64,000 nucleotides of DNA from an uncultured Tateyamaria sp. (GCF_947494755.1 NZ_CANLVZ010000001.1:434001-498000); one strand, 5' to 3'. Counted from the stretch's first letter, positions 7,947-18,406 are shown. Translations and numbers: made by a program. The notes: a model not told the origin generated them from the letters alone.

Positions 7947-9148
7947 CCGAAAAGGTCGCGGCGAATGCGATCATCGATCCCGGCGGCGAGCATCCGGTCC
8001 TCGAAGGCATGGCGCAGGGAATACAGCGAGTGGCGCGGGGTCTCGAGCAGGCCGTTGGCCCGGAGGAACTTGTTCACGACCGCGCTCAACGTGGCTCGGT
8101 TGCGGTAGCGGGGAAAGCCCTCGGGGTACTGCTTAAGGGCTTCCAGCGAGACACCGGTCAGCGAGACACCAGTCAGCGGGATCACCCGGCGGGCGTAGTG
8201 GCTCTTCAGCTGCCGTCCCTCGGGTTCGATGGAGATATGCGGCACGTCGCCGTCCAACCGGATCGTCTCCGCCGTCAGCGCAGCACCTTGCGACGGTCGG
8301 TAGCCGGTGTTGATCATGCCCAGGAGTAAGGCGCGCGCCTGACCGTTCAACCCGTCGAGCGCGCCGAGGGCGAGCAGCCGCGTCCTGATCCAGTCTTCAC
8401 TGAACGGCGGGCGCGTCTTCTTCTCGCCCTCCTTGAAAGACAACTCGCCGAGCGGCAGTGCCAAGCCAAGACGCTTCATCGTGTTCACGGTCTTCAACAC
8501 GTCGCCCAGGTGGATCAGGTCCTTGTTAGCGGAGTTCGCAGTGACCTCGCCCGCTTCGATCCGGTCGAGCCAGTGCTGGCGGAAGTCCAGCATGTCATCG
8601 CGGGTGATGTTCGCGATCTCCTTGTCACCGACGACCGCAACGAAATTCTTGATGGCTTTGTTCCGGGGGGCTTCCCAACGGCGCAATTGGTCTTCGCTTT
8701 TGCCGAAGGTCTTCTCACGCGCAAGCGTCCAGTAGAGCTCGAGCGCCTTGGTGACCGTTATGCGGGGTTCGGGGATGGTGCCGAGAAGGGCTGCAGCCTC
8801 GACCCTATCCGGTTGGTTCGCAGGCGCAGGGATGGCCTCAACGCGCTCCAAAACGTCGCCGACCGGAAGTTCCGCCACAGAACTTGCGTCCAGATACCGA
8901 AAGCCGCGAACTCGGGCCAGGTCCCGCGCGGCCTCATAGCGGGCCTCCGCGTCGCGGCTATCCCCAGCCAACCGCGCCTCCCATGCCTCAATCATCTGGC
9001 TCCACGCGCGATCCGCCTTGCTCCTGGCAACCATCTCGGAGTCTGTATGCAGGCTGATCCAGACCGTTTCGCGTAGCTCAACCCCTCCATACCGGCGCGG
9101 AACGCGGCGGCGGAGATGGTAGAGACGGCCTCTCTTTGCAATGCTAAT
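7865..9148 (-). CDS. Tyrosine recombinase (site-specific integrase) of the island
   Basis: The protein is 427 residues if started at ATT 9148, or 389 from ATG 9034. The longer form is favoured. The 38 extra residues (including KRGRLYHLRRRVPRRYGGVE and ISLHTDSE) are the usual N-terminus of Rhodobacterales integrases, no ATG/GTG/TTG occurs in that stretch, and a GGAGG sits 9 bases before the ATT. Catalytic residues in long numbering: Arg284 (NTGYRPSQGAAL), Arg379 in YSLRHAFEDR, His402 in LFGHRLD and Tyr409 (ERYGKG). It should integrate and excise the element at tRNA-Ser. The segment PLTGVSLTGVSL reflects a 15-bp tandem duplication. Confidence 0.88.
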   Translation of the reverse strand: MSIAKRGRLYHLRRRVPRRYGGVELRETVWISLHTDSEMVARSKADRAWSQMIEAWEARLAGDSRDAEARYEAARDLARVRGFRYLDASSVAELPVGDVLERVEAIPAPANQPDRVEAAALLGTIPEPRITVTKALELYWTLAREKTFGKSEDQLRRWEAPRNKAIKNFVAVVGDKEIANITRDDMLDFRQHWLDRIEAGEVTANSANKDLIHLGDVLKTVNTMKRLGLALPLGELSFKEGEKKTRPPFSEDWIRTRLLALGALDGLNGQARALLLGMINTGYRPSQGAALTAETIRLDGDVPHISIEPEGRQLKSHYARRVIPLTGVSLTGVSLEALKQYPEGFPRYRNRATLSAVVNKFLRANGLLETPRHSLYSLRHAFEDRMLAAGIDDRIRRDLFGHRLDRERYGKGASLEHVAELVARIAF

Positions 9149-9157
9149 GACGGAAAA

Positions 9158-9162
9158 CCTCC
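9158..9162 (-). promoter_or_regulatory. Shine-Dalgarno GGAGG that decides the integrase start
   Basis: GGAGG on the minus strand with nine bases to the ATT at 9148-9146. It is the only good ribosome site near the conserved N-terminus. It therefore supports initiation at ATT, or a mutated former ATG. Confidence 0.5.
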
Positions 9163-9167
9163 GCGTT

Positions 9168-9203
9168 TGTGCAGCAAACTGTGTAGCAAAATGTGCAGCA
9201 AAT
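9168..9203. repeat. Three tandem 12-bp arm-type repeats, right end
   Basis: TGTGCAGCAAAC (9168-9179), TGTGTAGCAAAA (9180-9191) and TGTGCAGCAAAT (9192-9203) follow each other without gaps. Two copies of the unit are at 1010-1033. They lie between the integrase gene and the tRNA target, the usual place for integrase arm sites. They overlap the region upstream of the integrase ribosome site, so integrase binding could also control its own gene. Confidence 0.75.
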
Positions 9204-9290
9204 CAAGCGGACCGGGAATCGCCATAAGCGCGAAAACGCCGAAATTCGCACTACTATCAGCGCGTTACGAAACAGCGATCTTGGGGTAAA

Positions 9291-9304
9291 TGGCGGAGAG
9301 ACAG
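9291..9304. repeat. Right attachment core inside tRNA-Ser 3' end
   Basis: TGGCGGAGAGACAG, the CCA end, acceptor strand and first T-arm bases of the tRNA gene. It is identical to 923-936. Because the element carries the same bases, the tRNA stays whole after integration. Confidence 0.8.
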
Positions 9305-9380
9305 GGATTCGAACCCTGGGAACCCGTGAAGGCTCAACGGTTTTCGAGACCGCCCCGTTCGACCACTCCGGCACCTCTCC
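9291..9380 (-). tRNA. tRNA-Ser (anticodon CGA)
   Basis: 90 bases including an encoded CCA end. The 5' acceptor GGAGAGG pairs with the 3' strand before GCCA, and the D-arm is GCCGGAGTGGTCGAACGGGGC. The anticodon loop CTCGAAA gives anticodon CGA (codon UCG). A long variable arm (GAGCCTTCACGGGTTC region) is present, as in class II serine tRNAs, and the T-arm carries GGTTCGAATCC. The gene is read on the minus strand, so its 3' end faces the integrated element, whose insertion site it provides. Confidence 0.93.
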
Positions 9381-9574
9381 GCGGGGGTCTGGTGCGCCCA
9401 ACTAGAGCCTCTGTGAGCCAAGGGCAAGACGCTTTTTGCACTCACCCGCGCATCTGTGGCACGACAGGCAATGAACACGCGGCGCACAGGCGAAATTTCG
9501 GCTACTGGGGGTGACATTGCCGCCCCTCACCGCCACCTTAGTGACAACCCGCAACATCACGTAAGAGGATAGAT

Positions 9575-10402
9575 ATGCGCGCACTTCGTTATGGCCTGAC
9601 CGTTTTGACCCTTTGCCTGACCCTGCCGGGTGCTGTTCTGGCGGCGGACCGGGCCAAGTTGCAGGATTTTCTGGAGGTGACGGGCTTTGATGTGGCGCTC
9701 GAAAGTATCCGCCTTTCGGCCAGTTCCGCGCCCCAGATGCTGGGCCTTGAGGCCGAGGATTTCGGCACTGAGTGGACGCGGCTCACAACCGAAGTCTTTG
9801 CCACCGAGACCATGCACAACATGGCCCTCGATATTCTAGAACAGACCCTTGAAGACGATATGCTGACCCATGCGGCCGAGTTTTATGCCACCGATCTGGG
9901 CCAGCGTCTGGTGGAGGCGGAAAACGCCTCGCACATGAAAGAAGATGACGCGCTGAAGCAGGAAAGCGGTGAGGCGATTGTGGCGGGCCTTGAGGCGCTC
10001 GACAGCCCGCGCCTTGACTACATCAAGAGGATGAACGCGGCGTCCGACAGTGCGGGTACAGCCGTGCGCGCCATTCAGGAGGTGCAGGTGCGCTTTCTGC
10101 TCGCCGCCTCTGGTGCCGGTGTGATCGAATTGCAGATGGACGAACCTGACCTGCGTGAGCTGCTGTCAGCAGACGAAGAGGCGCTGAAAGAAAGCATCCA
10201 AGAGGGGGCCATCAGCGGCGGGGCCTATACCTATCAGGCGTTCTCCGATGACGAGGTGCTGGAATATGCCAAGGCGCTCGAACATCCCAAGATGCGCCGG
10301 GTCTATGACCTGATGAATGCGGTCCAATACGAGATCATGGCCAACCGGTTCGAGGCACTGGCCAGCGCGATGCAACGCCTCCAGCCGAGTCAGGAGCTAT
10401 GA
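9575..10402 (+). CDS. DUF2059 domain secreted protein (first of a tandem pair)
   Basis: 275 residues. Residues 1-23 form a signal peptide ending LPGAVLA, so the protein is exported. The rest is mostly helical and has the DUF2059 pattern, including AAEFYATDLGQRLVEAE, where a helix ends in a short F-Y-x-T-x-x-G motif. The start has a good AAGAGGA ribosome site. Function of this family is not known to me. The next gene overlaps by 4 bases and is a paralogue, so the two are translationally coupled and may form a periplasmic pair. Confidence 0.8.
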   Translation: MRALRYGLTVLTLCLTLPGAVLAADRAKLQDFLEVTGFDVALESIRLSASSAPQMLGLEAEDFGTEWTRLTTEVFATETMHNMALDILEQTLEDDMLTHAAEFYATDLGQRLVEAENASHMKEDDALKQESGEAIVAGLEALDSPRLDYIKRMNAASDSAGTAVRAIQEVQVRFLLAASGAGVIELQMDEPDLRELLSADEEALKESIQEGAISGGAYTYQAFSDDEVLEYAKALEHPKMRRVYDLMNAVQYEIMANRFEALASAMQRLQPSQEL

Positions 10403-11178
10403 TGCCGCTGCGCACAGCCATCGCCGCGCTGTGCCTGAGCGCCAGTGCGGCTCTTGCCAATCCGGACGTGGACCGCCTGATCGAGGCGATGGGCGTGCCT
10501 GCGCTGATCGCCGCGTTTTCGGAGGACGGGATCGAGGCGGGCGGCGCGATCAACGACACGATGTTGCAAGGGCAGGGTGGTACAGTCTGGGTCGAGACGG
10601 TGCGCAAACTGTATGATCCTGCGCGCCTGCTGGCTGAATTGCAGGACGCGATGGCTGCGACACTGGATGAAAGTACCACGGCCCAAGCTCTGCTGTTCTT
10701 TGAAAGCGATATCGGCACCAAGATCATCGACCTCGAAGTGCAGGCCCGTCAGGCGATGCAAAACCCGGATGTCGAGGCCGCTGCCCGCGCCGCAGGAGCC
10801 GAGGCAGGCCCCGTCGTCACGCAATTTCTCGACCTGCGCGATCTCGTGACCCGCAACACCGACGCTGCTGTCATGGCGCAGACCGCGTTCTTTGCTGGGA
10901 TCGCCGAAACGTCACTGAACAACACCGCCCCACCGGATGTGGAGGCCCAACGCCCCGCCATCATGGAAGACACAAGCGCGTGGTTGTACGGCTATTACGC
11001 GCTGATCCAATCCCCCATGACCGAGGACGAGATCGAGACCTATGCAGGGTTCTGGGCCACGGATGTCGGACAGGCGCTTGATAACGCCCTGTTTGACGCC
11101 TTTGCCCAAAGCTATGCGACGCTGTCTTACGGGCTTGGGCAGGCCGCGGGCGCGCTGATGCCTGAAAATGAGCTGTGA
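10399..11178 (+). CDS. DUF2059-like secreted protein (second of a tandem pair)
   Basis: 259 residues with a signal peptide (residues 1-21, ending ASAALA). It shows the same helical pattern as its upstream neighbour, with FFESDIGTKIIDLE and FWATDVGQALDNAL as the two repeat-like F-x-x-T/S-D-x-G elements. The start codon overlaps the previous stop in ATGATG at 10399-10404. It is probably periplasmic. No catalytic motif is visible and the function is unknown. Confidence 0.75.
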   Translation: MMPLRTAIAALCLSASAALANPDVDRLIEAMGVPALIAAFSEDGIEAGGAINDTMLQGQGGTVWVETVRKLYDPARLLAELQDAMAATLDESTTAQALLFFESDIGTKIIDLEVQARQAMQNPDVEAAARAAGAEAGPVVTQFLDLRDLVTRNTDAAVMAQTAFFAGIAETSLNNTAPPDVEAQRPAIMEDTSAWLYGYYALIQSPMTEDEIETYAGFWATDVGQALDNALFDAFAQSYATLSYGLGQAAGALMPENEL

Positions 11179-11190
11179 TCCCGATAGCTC

Positions 11191-11218
11191 TTGACTTGGC
11201 CGCGTGATCCAACAATAA
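11191..11218 (+). promoter_or_regulatory. Candidate sigma-70 promoter for rplU-rpmA
   Basis: TTGACT at 11191-11196 and CAATAA at 11213-11218, spacing 16. It lies about 150 bases before the L21 start. A hairpin CGCCCCA/TGGGGCG follows in the leader near 11268-11283 and could be a regulatory stem. Confidence 0.45.
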
Positions 11219-11368
11219 GCCGCCCATCGTGCCAGCGCCCTTGCTGGCCCGTTTCGTTTTAATGACGCCCCACATGGGGCGCGCTGTTCGAGGCGGCCTT
11301 TGAAGACAAAGGTCACAAACACCGGAACCCCGGGGCCACAGAACGCGGCAGACAAAGGAATACGACCC

Positions 11369-12094
11369 ATGTTCGCGGTTCTCAAAACCGGCGGCAAACA
11401 GTACAAAGTTCAATCGGGCGACACGCTCCGCGTTGAAAAACTGGCCGCAAACGCAGGTGACAAAGTTCAATTCAATGACGTTCTGATGATCGGTGGCGAC
11501 AGCCCCGTGGTCGGTTCGCCCACCGTGGCAGATGCCGGTGTGCAGGCCGAAGTCATCGAACAGATCAAAGGCCCCAAGACGATCAACTTCGTCAAGCGGC
11601 GCCGCAAGCACTCGTCCAAGCGCACCAAGGGCCACCGTCAGCAACTTACACTGTTGCGCATCACTGACATCCTGTCCTCGGGCGCGGACAAGTCCGGCGT
11701 GATGGCGGCTGTGAACGGTGCAGGCTTTGGGGCAGTGATCAGCGATGGTCAATACGCCAAGAACAAGACCAAGCAAGCCGAGATGGCGCGCCGCGTGGCC
11801 GAAGGTGAAGCGAAAGAAAAAGTCGCTGAAACCAAGCCTGCCAAAAAGGCAGCTCCGAAAAAAGCTGCCCCCGCAAAGGCTGATGCAGCCCCCGCAGGTG
11901 GCGCAGACGACCTCAAAGAGCTGTCCGGTGTCGGCCCGGCCCTCGAGAAGAAGCTGCACGCCGCCGGTGTGACCACGTTCGCGCAAATCGCGGCATGGAC
12001 CCCCGAGGACGTTGCTGCTATGGACGAGAAACTGTCTTTCAAAGGCCGGATCGAGCGTGAAGGCTGGATCGACCAGGCCAAAGCAAAAGCGTAA
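11369..12094 (+). CDS. rplU: 50S ribosomal protein L21 with C-terminal helix-hairpin-helix extension
   Basis: 241 residues. Residues 1-103 are canonical L21 ([14 protein letters not shown] start, [20 protein letters not shown] near the end), a 23S rRNA-binding protein of the large subunit. Beyond this come an extra folded stretch, a Lys/Ala/Pro-rich linker near residues 140-185, and a helix-hairpin-helix-like end ([20 protein letters not shown]). L21 is usually about 103 residues; long forms are common in Rhodobacterales. The start is ATG 11369 with AAAGGAA upstream; an in-frame ATG at 11300 lies in the leader. rpmA follows 12 bases after the stop, the standard order. Confidence 0.93.
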   Translation: MFAVLKTGGKQYKVQSGDTLRVEKLAANAGDKVQFNDVLMIGGDSPVVGSPTVADAGVQAEVIEQIKGPKTINFVKRRRKHSSKRTKGHRQQLTLLRITDILSSGADKSGVMAAVNGAGFGAVISDGQYAKNKTKQAEMARRVAEGEAKEKVAETKPAKKAAPKKAAPAKADAAPAGGADDLKELSGVGPALEKKLHAAGVTTFAQIAAWTPEDVAAMDEKLSFKGRIEREGWIDQAKAKA

Positions 12095-12106
12095 AGGAGA
12101 GCACAG

Positions 12107-12376
12107 ATGGCACATAAAAAAGCAGGCGGCTCATCCCGTAACGGTCGCGACTCCGCAGGGCGTCGCCTTGGCGTCAAGAAATATGGCGGCGAAGCGGTCA
12201 TTCCCGGCAACATCATCGTGCGTCAGCGCGGCACCAAGTTCTGGCCGGCCGAAGGCGTCGGCATGGGCAAGGATCACACGATCTTTGCAACCGTTGACGG
12301 TTCAGTCACCTTCCACAAGGGGCTGAAAAACCGCACGTTTATTTCGGTTCTGCCAGTGGCGGAGGCCGCAGAGTAA
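12107..12376 (+). CDS. rpmA: 50S ribosomal protein L27
   Basis: 89 residues with the typical start [16 protein letters not shown], a glycine-rich core and [20 protein letters not shown]27 reaches toward the peptidyl-transferase centre of the large subunit. A strong AAAGGAG precedes the ATG. The gene directly follows rplU and is closed by an intrinsic terminator at 12407-12441, so rplU-rpmA is a two-gene operon. The N-terminus starts MAHKK without a Firmicutes-type cleavable leader. Confidence 0.97.
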   Translation: MAHKKAGGSSRNGRDSAGRRLGVKKYGGEAVIPGNIIVRQRGTKFWPAEGVGMGKDHTIFATVDGSVTFHKGLKNRTFISVLPVAEAAE

Positions 12377-12406
12377 GCCGCACCCGATAAGGTTTTGACA
12401 AAATCA

Positions 12407-12441
12407 GGGATCGGCGGACACGCCGGTCCCTTTTTCTTTTT
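12407..12441 (+). terminator. Rho-independent terminator after rpmA
   Basis: Stem GGGATCGGCG (12407-12416), loop GACA, CGCCGGTCCC (12421-12430) with one G-U pair, followed by TTTTTCTTTTTC. This is a textbook intrinsic terminator for the ribosomal protein operon. Confidence 0.9.
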
Positions 12442-12464
12442 CAGCGTTCGAAAGGGCATGCATT

Positions 12465-13016
12465 ATGGCCCAACACGACAAACCCATTTTGAAAGGCCCG
12501 CAGGTCACCCTGCGCCCGGCGGTGCCAAGCGATTTGGATGCCCGCTTTGCACTCGGTAACACGCCTGAAATCCACGCCATGTTCGGCGCAGATCCGTCTC
12601 AGGTCCGCGACATCACGCCCGAAGCCGCCCAAGCCTGGGTGCAGTCCCAGATCGATACGCCGCACGCCTGGATCATCGAAGCGGGCGGGGCGTTGATTGG
12701 TGCCATGCGCCTGCATTCGATCAATCATGCGGATCGGCGCGCGCAACTCTCCATCGGTATTCTGGACCCGAACGCCTTGGGCAAGGGCTACGGGACCGAA
12801 GCGATGCGGCTCTTGGCCACCCACGCCTTTGACACGATGGGGCTGCACCGGCTTGGGTGCCGCGTGCTGGCCTTCAATGAACGCGCAGCAGCCGCCTACC
12901 TCAAGGTGGGGTTTGTGCAGGAGGGTCGCGAACGCGAATCCGCCTGCATCGGGTCGCAGTGGCATGACGATCTGATCATGGGTCTGCTCGACCGCGATCT
13001 GGAGCGGCTCGGATGA
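12465..13016 (+). CDS. GNAT N-acetyltransferase, RimJ/RimL-like
   Basis: 183 residues. Single GNAT domain of the Acetyltransf_3 type: N-terminal LRPAVPSDLDARFAL, acetyl-CoA-binding segment NALGKGYGTEAMRL (about residues 104-117) and the closing helix FNERAAAAYLKVGFVQEG. Such enzymes acetylate amino groups of proteins or small molecules; the substrate is unknown. It overlaps the next gene by 4 bases (ATGA), which overlaps the following one in the same way, forming a GNAT-LysE-GNAT operon. The exporter between two acetyltransferases hints at handling of an amino compound, which is inference. Confidence 0.85.
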   Translation: MAQHDKPILKGPQVTLRPAVPSDLDARFALGNTPEIHAMFGADPSQVRDITPEAAQAWVQSQIDTPHAWIIEAGGALIGAMRLHSINHADRRAQLSIGILDPNALGKGYGTEAMRLLATHAFDTMGLHRLGCRVLAFNERAAAAYLKVGFVQEGRERESACIGSQWHDDLIMGLLDRDLERLG

Positions 13017-13615
13017 GTGTCGCCGTCGCCTCATTCGTAGTTTTCGCAGCGAGCCAGGTCGGCACGCCAGGGCCTGCGAACATGGCACTGCTCGCGACCG
13101 GCGCACGCTACGGTTTTCGCGCCGCGCTGCCCTTCGTGGCTGGGGTCGCCTTGGGCAAGCAGTTGATCATCTGGCCGATTGGTTTTGGCTTGATGGAGCT
13201 TGCCGATCGCGCGCCATGGGTCTTTGAAACGCTCAAATGGGTCTCGGCAGCCTATATCATCTGGTTGGCCTGGAAGGTTGCGAACCTGCGGCTTGGCACT
13301 GGCGATGTCAATCCGAAAGCCCCTGGGTTTGCCGCCGGACTGATCGTGCATCCGCTCAACCCCAAAGCATGGGCAATGATCGTGGCTGGATTCACCAGCT
13401 TCGTTGCACCGGGAACAGACCCACTCATCGCGACAGTATGGATCGCGGCCATATTGCTCGGCACACAAGTCCTGTTGCACCCGCTCTGGACGCTGGCGGG
13501 TAACACAATTGCGCGCACCCTCGCAGGAACCATTTGGGAACCCTATCTAATGTATACACTCGCAGGGCTGACGGTCACGTCCGTCCTGTTTGTTCTGTTC
13601 GGAGGAGGAACATGA
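13013..13615 (+). CDS. LysE/RhtB family amino-acid exporter
   Basis: 200 residues and highly hydrophobic, with about six membrane segments. It shows the LysE-family signature TPGPANMALLATGARYG near residue 20 and HPLNPKAWAMIVAG near residue 113. This family pumps amino acids and their derivatives out of the cell. It is coupled by ATGA overlaps to acetyltransferase genes on both sides. The substrate cannot be read from the sequence. Confidence 0.87.
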   Translation: MSVAVASFVVFAASQVGTPGPANMALLATGARYGFRAALPFVAGVALGKQLIIWPIGFGLMELADRAPWVFETLKWVSAAYIIWLAWKVANLRLGTGDVNPKAPGFAAGLIVHPLNPKAWAMIVAGFTSFVAPGTDPLIATVWIAAILLGTQVLLHPLWTLAGNTIARTLAGTIWEPYLMYTLAGLTVTSVLFVLFGGGT

Positions 13616-14154
13616 CAGTGGAGATGAAGAAAATCGTAAGCCAGCCCACGATTGAGACCGAGCGCTTTGTGCTGCGGCCCTTGCGCAAGTCCGATATGGG
13701 CCTGATCGAGATGTATGCCAGTGACAAACGCGTGGCATGCATGACCACCTCGATCCCGCACCCGGTCCCACCCGGCATGACCGAAGGCTTTGTGGCCCGC
13801 GCCATGGCGGATGAACGCGACGAAGACGTCTGGGCCATGGATGGCCACAAAAGCGGCGGGGCCGAAGTCATGGGCCTGATCTCGCTCGAGCGGATGGACC
13901 GCAACCAGTCCGAAGTCGGATATTGGGTCGCGCCACCCTTCTGGAACACAGGGCTGGCTTCGGATGCGGTGCAAGCCCTGGTCGAGGCCAACCCGATGGA
14001 CAATGCCAACATGTTTGCGTCGGTCTTTCAGGACAACCCTGCCTCGGCGCGGGTACTGACCCATTGCGGGTTTGAATATCTGGGAGACGCTGAATCCTTC
14101 TCGGTGGCACGCGACGCCCCGGTGCCCACATGGACCTACAGCCGCAAACTTTGA
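13612..14154 (+). CDS. GNAT N-acetyltransferase (RimJ/RimL-like)
   Basis: 180 residues from ATG 13612, which overlaps the LysE stop and follows a strong GGAGGAGGA. GNAT fold: ETERFVLRPLRKSDMGLI at the start, an acetyl-CoA segment GYWVAPPFWNTGLASDAVQAL, and NPASARVLTHCGFEYLGD. It differs in sequence from the first acetyltransferase of this operon, so it is not a recent duplicate. An in-frame start at 13534 would lie inside the LysE gene and is unlikely. Substrate unknown; a short-chain amine or protein N-terminus is plausible. Confidence 0.83.
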   Translation: MTVEMKKIVSQPTIETERFVLRPLRKSDMGLIEMYASDKRVACMTTSIPHPVPPGMTEGFVARAMADERDEDVWAMDGHKSGGAEVMGLISLERMDRNQSEVGYWVAPPFWNTGLASDAVQALVEANPMDNANMFASVFQDNPASARVLTHCGFEYLGDAESFSVARDAPVPTWTYSRKL

Positions 14155-14167
14155 CGCCTGCCTTCTT

Positions 14168-14215
14168 TTGACCGGAAATACCGCGGGGGAGGCACAGCCG
14201 GGGGCAGGGCCCCCA
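14168..14215. repeat. Intergenic GC-rich repeat, copy 1 (terminator-like)
   Basis: Shares the plan (T)CGCC/ACCGG-AAATACCGCGGGGG...GGGGGCAGGGCCCCC with copies at 30074-30117, 34919-34973 and 40858-40902. The inner CGGGGGC/GCCCCC arms can pair. It lies between the acetyltransferase gene and obgE. This type of repeat is frequent in Roseobacter genomes, as I recall. Confidence 0.5.
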
Positions 14216-14275
14216 TAGCGGTGCCACTTCGCAAACCCTCACGTGCCCATTCCAATGACGCCCAAACTCCTCTAG

Positions 14276-16413
<2,138 letters not shown>

Positions 16414-16491
16414 CCTGCGTCTTCTGACTGGCAATACCGCCGCCAGAGGCATAAAATCCGACACAAAGCAGTGCGACAAAGGACATGTGGC

Positions 16492-17757
16492 ATGAAAGAC
16501 CTCGACGACATTCCCGCGCTGATGAGAGAGATCGGGGCCCGTGCCAAAACGGCTGCCGCAACGCTCGCCTTTGCCAGTGCCGAGCGCAAACACGCAGCCC
16601 TTATCGCGGCCTCCGAACATGTCTGGGCGCAACGCGCAGAGATCATCGCCACTAACGCGCGCGACATGGACTATGGCCGCGAAAAGGGGCTGTCGGATGC
16701 GATGATGGACCGCCTCCGGCTGGACGAAGATCGCGTACGCAGCATCGTGGACGGGTTGCGCGCGGTGGCTGAACAGGCCGACCCGGTGGGTGAAGTGCTC
16801 GCCGATTGGACCCAAGCCAGTGGCCTACATATCCAGCGGGTACGCACGCCCCTTGGCGTGGTCGGTGTCATCTACGAAAGCCGCCCCAATGTCACCGCCG
16901 ATGCGGGCGCGCTCTGCCTCAAGGCGGGCAACGCCGTCATCCTGCGCGGTGGGTCCGAGAGCTTTCATTCCTCCGCCGCGATCCACGCCGCCCTTGTGCA
17001 AGGCTTGTGCGATGCCAACCTGCCCGAGGACGCGATCCAGCTGGTGCCAACCCGCGACCGCGCGGCGGTCAGCGAGATGTTAACCATGACGGACACCATC
17101 GACGTCATCGTCCCGCGGGGTGGCAAGGGGTTGGTGGGCCTTGTGCAACGCGAAGCGCGCGTGCCGGTATTTGCTCACCTTGAAGGCATCGTGCACATCT
17201 ATGTGGACAAGGACGCAGACCCGCAAAAGGTGCTGAAGGTCGTGCTCAACGCCAAGACGCGGCGCACCGGGATTTGCGGTGCCGCGGAATGTCTGCTGAT
17301 CCATCAGGACGTTGCGCAGACCATCGGGCAGGGCGTCGTGCGCGCCTTGATCGACGCAGGTGTCATGGTCCACGCCGACATTGGCCTGCAATCCATCGAC
17401 GGCGTGGTAGCTGCGCAGGATCAGGACTGGGGCAAGGAATATCTCGATATGGAGATCGCAGCCCGCATTGTCCCTGATCTGGACGCGGCGATGCACCATA
17501 TCCGCACTTATGGATCAAACCACACCGACTGCATTCTGACCGAAGACACAGCGACAGCTACCCGGTTCCTGACGGAACTCGACAGCGCCATCCTGATGCA
17601 CAACGCCTCCACCCAATTTGCCGATGGAGGTGAATTCGGGATGGGGGCCGAGATTGGGATCGCCACGGGCAAGATGCATGCGCGCGGCCCCGTTGGGGCG
17701 GCGCAATTGACCAGCTTCAAATATCTGGTGCGTGGCGAAGGCACGGTGCGCGACTAA
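16492..17757 (+). CDS. proA: Glutamate-5-semialdehyde dehydrogenase
   Basis: 421 residues of the aldehyde dehydrogenase superfamily, second step of proline synthesis (glutamyl phosphate to semialdehyde with NADPH). Signatures: [17 protein letters not shown], the catalytic-cysteine region [15 protein letters not shown], and [13 protein letters not shown] chose ATG 16492 with AAAGGA eight bases upstream; a GTG at 16471 in frame lacks this spacing. It lies directly behind proB. Confidence 0.97.
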   Translation: MKDLDDIPALMREIGARAKTAAATLAFASAERKHAALIAASEHVWAQRAEIIATNARDMDYGREKGLSDAMMDRLRLDEDRVRSIVDGLRAVAEQADPVGEVLADWTQASGLHIQRVRTPLGVVGVIYESRPNVTADAGALCLKAGNAVILRGGSESFHSSAAIHAALVQGLCDANLPEDAIQLVPTRDRAAVSEMLTMTDTIDVIVPRGGKGLVGLVQREARVPVFAHLEGIVHIYVDKDADPQKVLKVVLNAKTRRTGICGAAECLLIHQDVAQTIGQGVVRALIDAGVMVHADIGLQSIDGVVAAQDQDWGKEYLDMEIAARIVPDLDAAMHHIRTYGSNHTDCILTEDTATATRFLTELDSAILMHNASTQFADGGEFGMGAEIGIATGKMHARGPVGAAQLTSFKYLVRGEGTVRD

Positions 17758-17774
17758 GCCGTCGCAGCGGGAAG

Positions 17775-18368
17775 CTAAAAGCGGATACGCAGCAAGTCCG
17801 GGGTGATTTCGGTCTCGACCGTGCGCCCCGCATCACCGGCCACCGCGCTCAGCAAGGCGAACTGTACATGGGCCGGTGCCAGATCCGTCACCTCCGCGCC
17901 CTTCAGCAAGTCCCACAACGCCGGATCGGCATTGGTTTTCTGCGAAAACCCAGTCACGGACCAGCCATGTGCGTCGCGATTGACCTCGACGCGGCCGCCA
18001 TAGGGCATGCTGCTTTCAAGGCACTGAATGGCCAGAAACGCCATGCGGATGGCCCATCTGGGCTGACCGTCAAGCGGGCCATAGGCCAGTTTCATCCGCC
18101 CGCCGCGCGAGGTGTCATTCAGGATCGACACGACCTCGGCCCGGCCCATTTCAGTGTTGCTGGCGGCCCCGTAGGCAATCCGGAAATAGCGGATCCGCGC
18201 ACTGGCATTGTCCACGCTTTCCGAAATCAGGTCGATTTCGGGCCCATCCCGCCCCTCGGACATGCCAAGCAGTTCCAGACCGTTGTTGATCGCCCCGATT
18301 GGGGATATGAGATCGTGACAGATGCGACTGCCGATCAGGGCGGCGAGGTTGACATTAGACTGGCCCAT
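17775..18368 (-). CDS. chpT: Histidine phosphotransferase ChpT
   Basis: 197 residues from MGQSNVNL; an in-frame ATG at 18392 would add 8 residues. It is the HPTransfase family: a helical hairpin carrying His18 in GSRICHDLISPIGAINNGLE and a degenerate HATPase-like second domain. ChpT passes phosphate from the CckA kinase to CtrA and CpdR, controlling cell cycle in Caulobacter and motility and gene transfer agents in Rhodobacterales. It is transcribed away from the small DUF3553 gene, with 38 bases between the starts. Confidence 0.9.
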   Translation of the reverse strand: MGQSNVNLAALIGSRICHDLISPIGAINNGLELLGMSEGRDGPEIDLISESVDNASARIRYFRIAYGAASNTEMGRAEVVSILNDTSRGGRMKLAYGPLDGQPRWAIRMAFLAIQCLESSMPYGGRVEVNRDAHGWSVTGFSQKTNADPALWDLLKGAEVTDLAPAHVQFALLSAVAGDAGRTVETEITPDLLRIRF

Positions 18369-18406
18369 GCTGGGCCCCCGAACGATGCCCACAGAAAAGG
18401 TGAGAC

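Larger units (their letters stand above)
923..9304. mobile_element. Integrative and possibly mobilizable element (about 8.4 kb) inserted at tRNA-Ser
   Basis: A 14-bp exact direct repeat (TGGCGGAGAGACAG) lies at 923-936 and at 9291-9304. The right copy is the CCA-bearing 3' end of tRNA-Ser(CGA), the typical target of tyrosine-recombinase islands. The recombinase gene lies directly beside the tRNA end. Twelve-bp repeats of the TGTGCAGCAAA type sit just inside both ends, as expected for integrase arm sites. The content is a vWA/PP2C/kinase trio, a DUF3363-type relaxase (5' frameshifted), a small hypothetical gene and the integrase. There is no type IV secretion machinery, so transfer would need a helper. 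Boundaries are inferred from the repeat; a circular form or an empty site was not observed. Confidence 0.85.
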
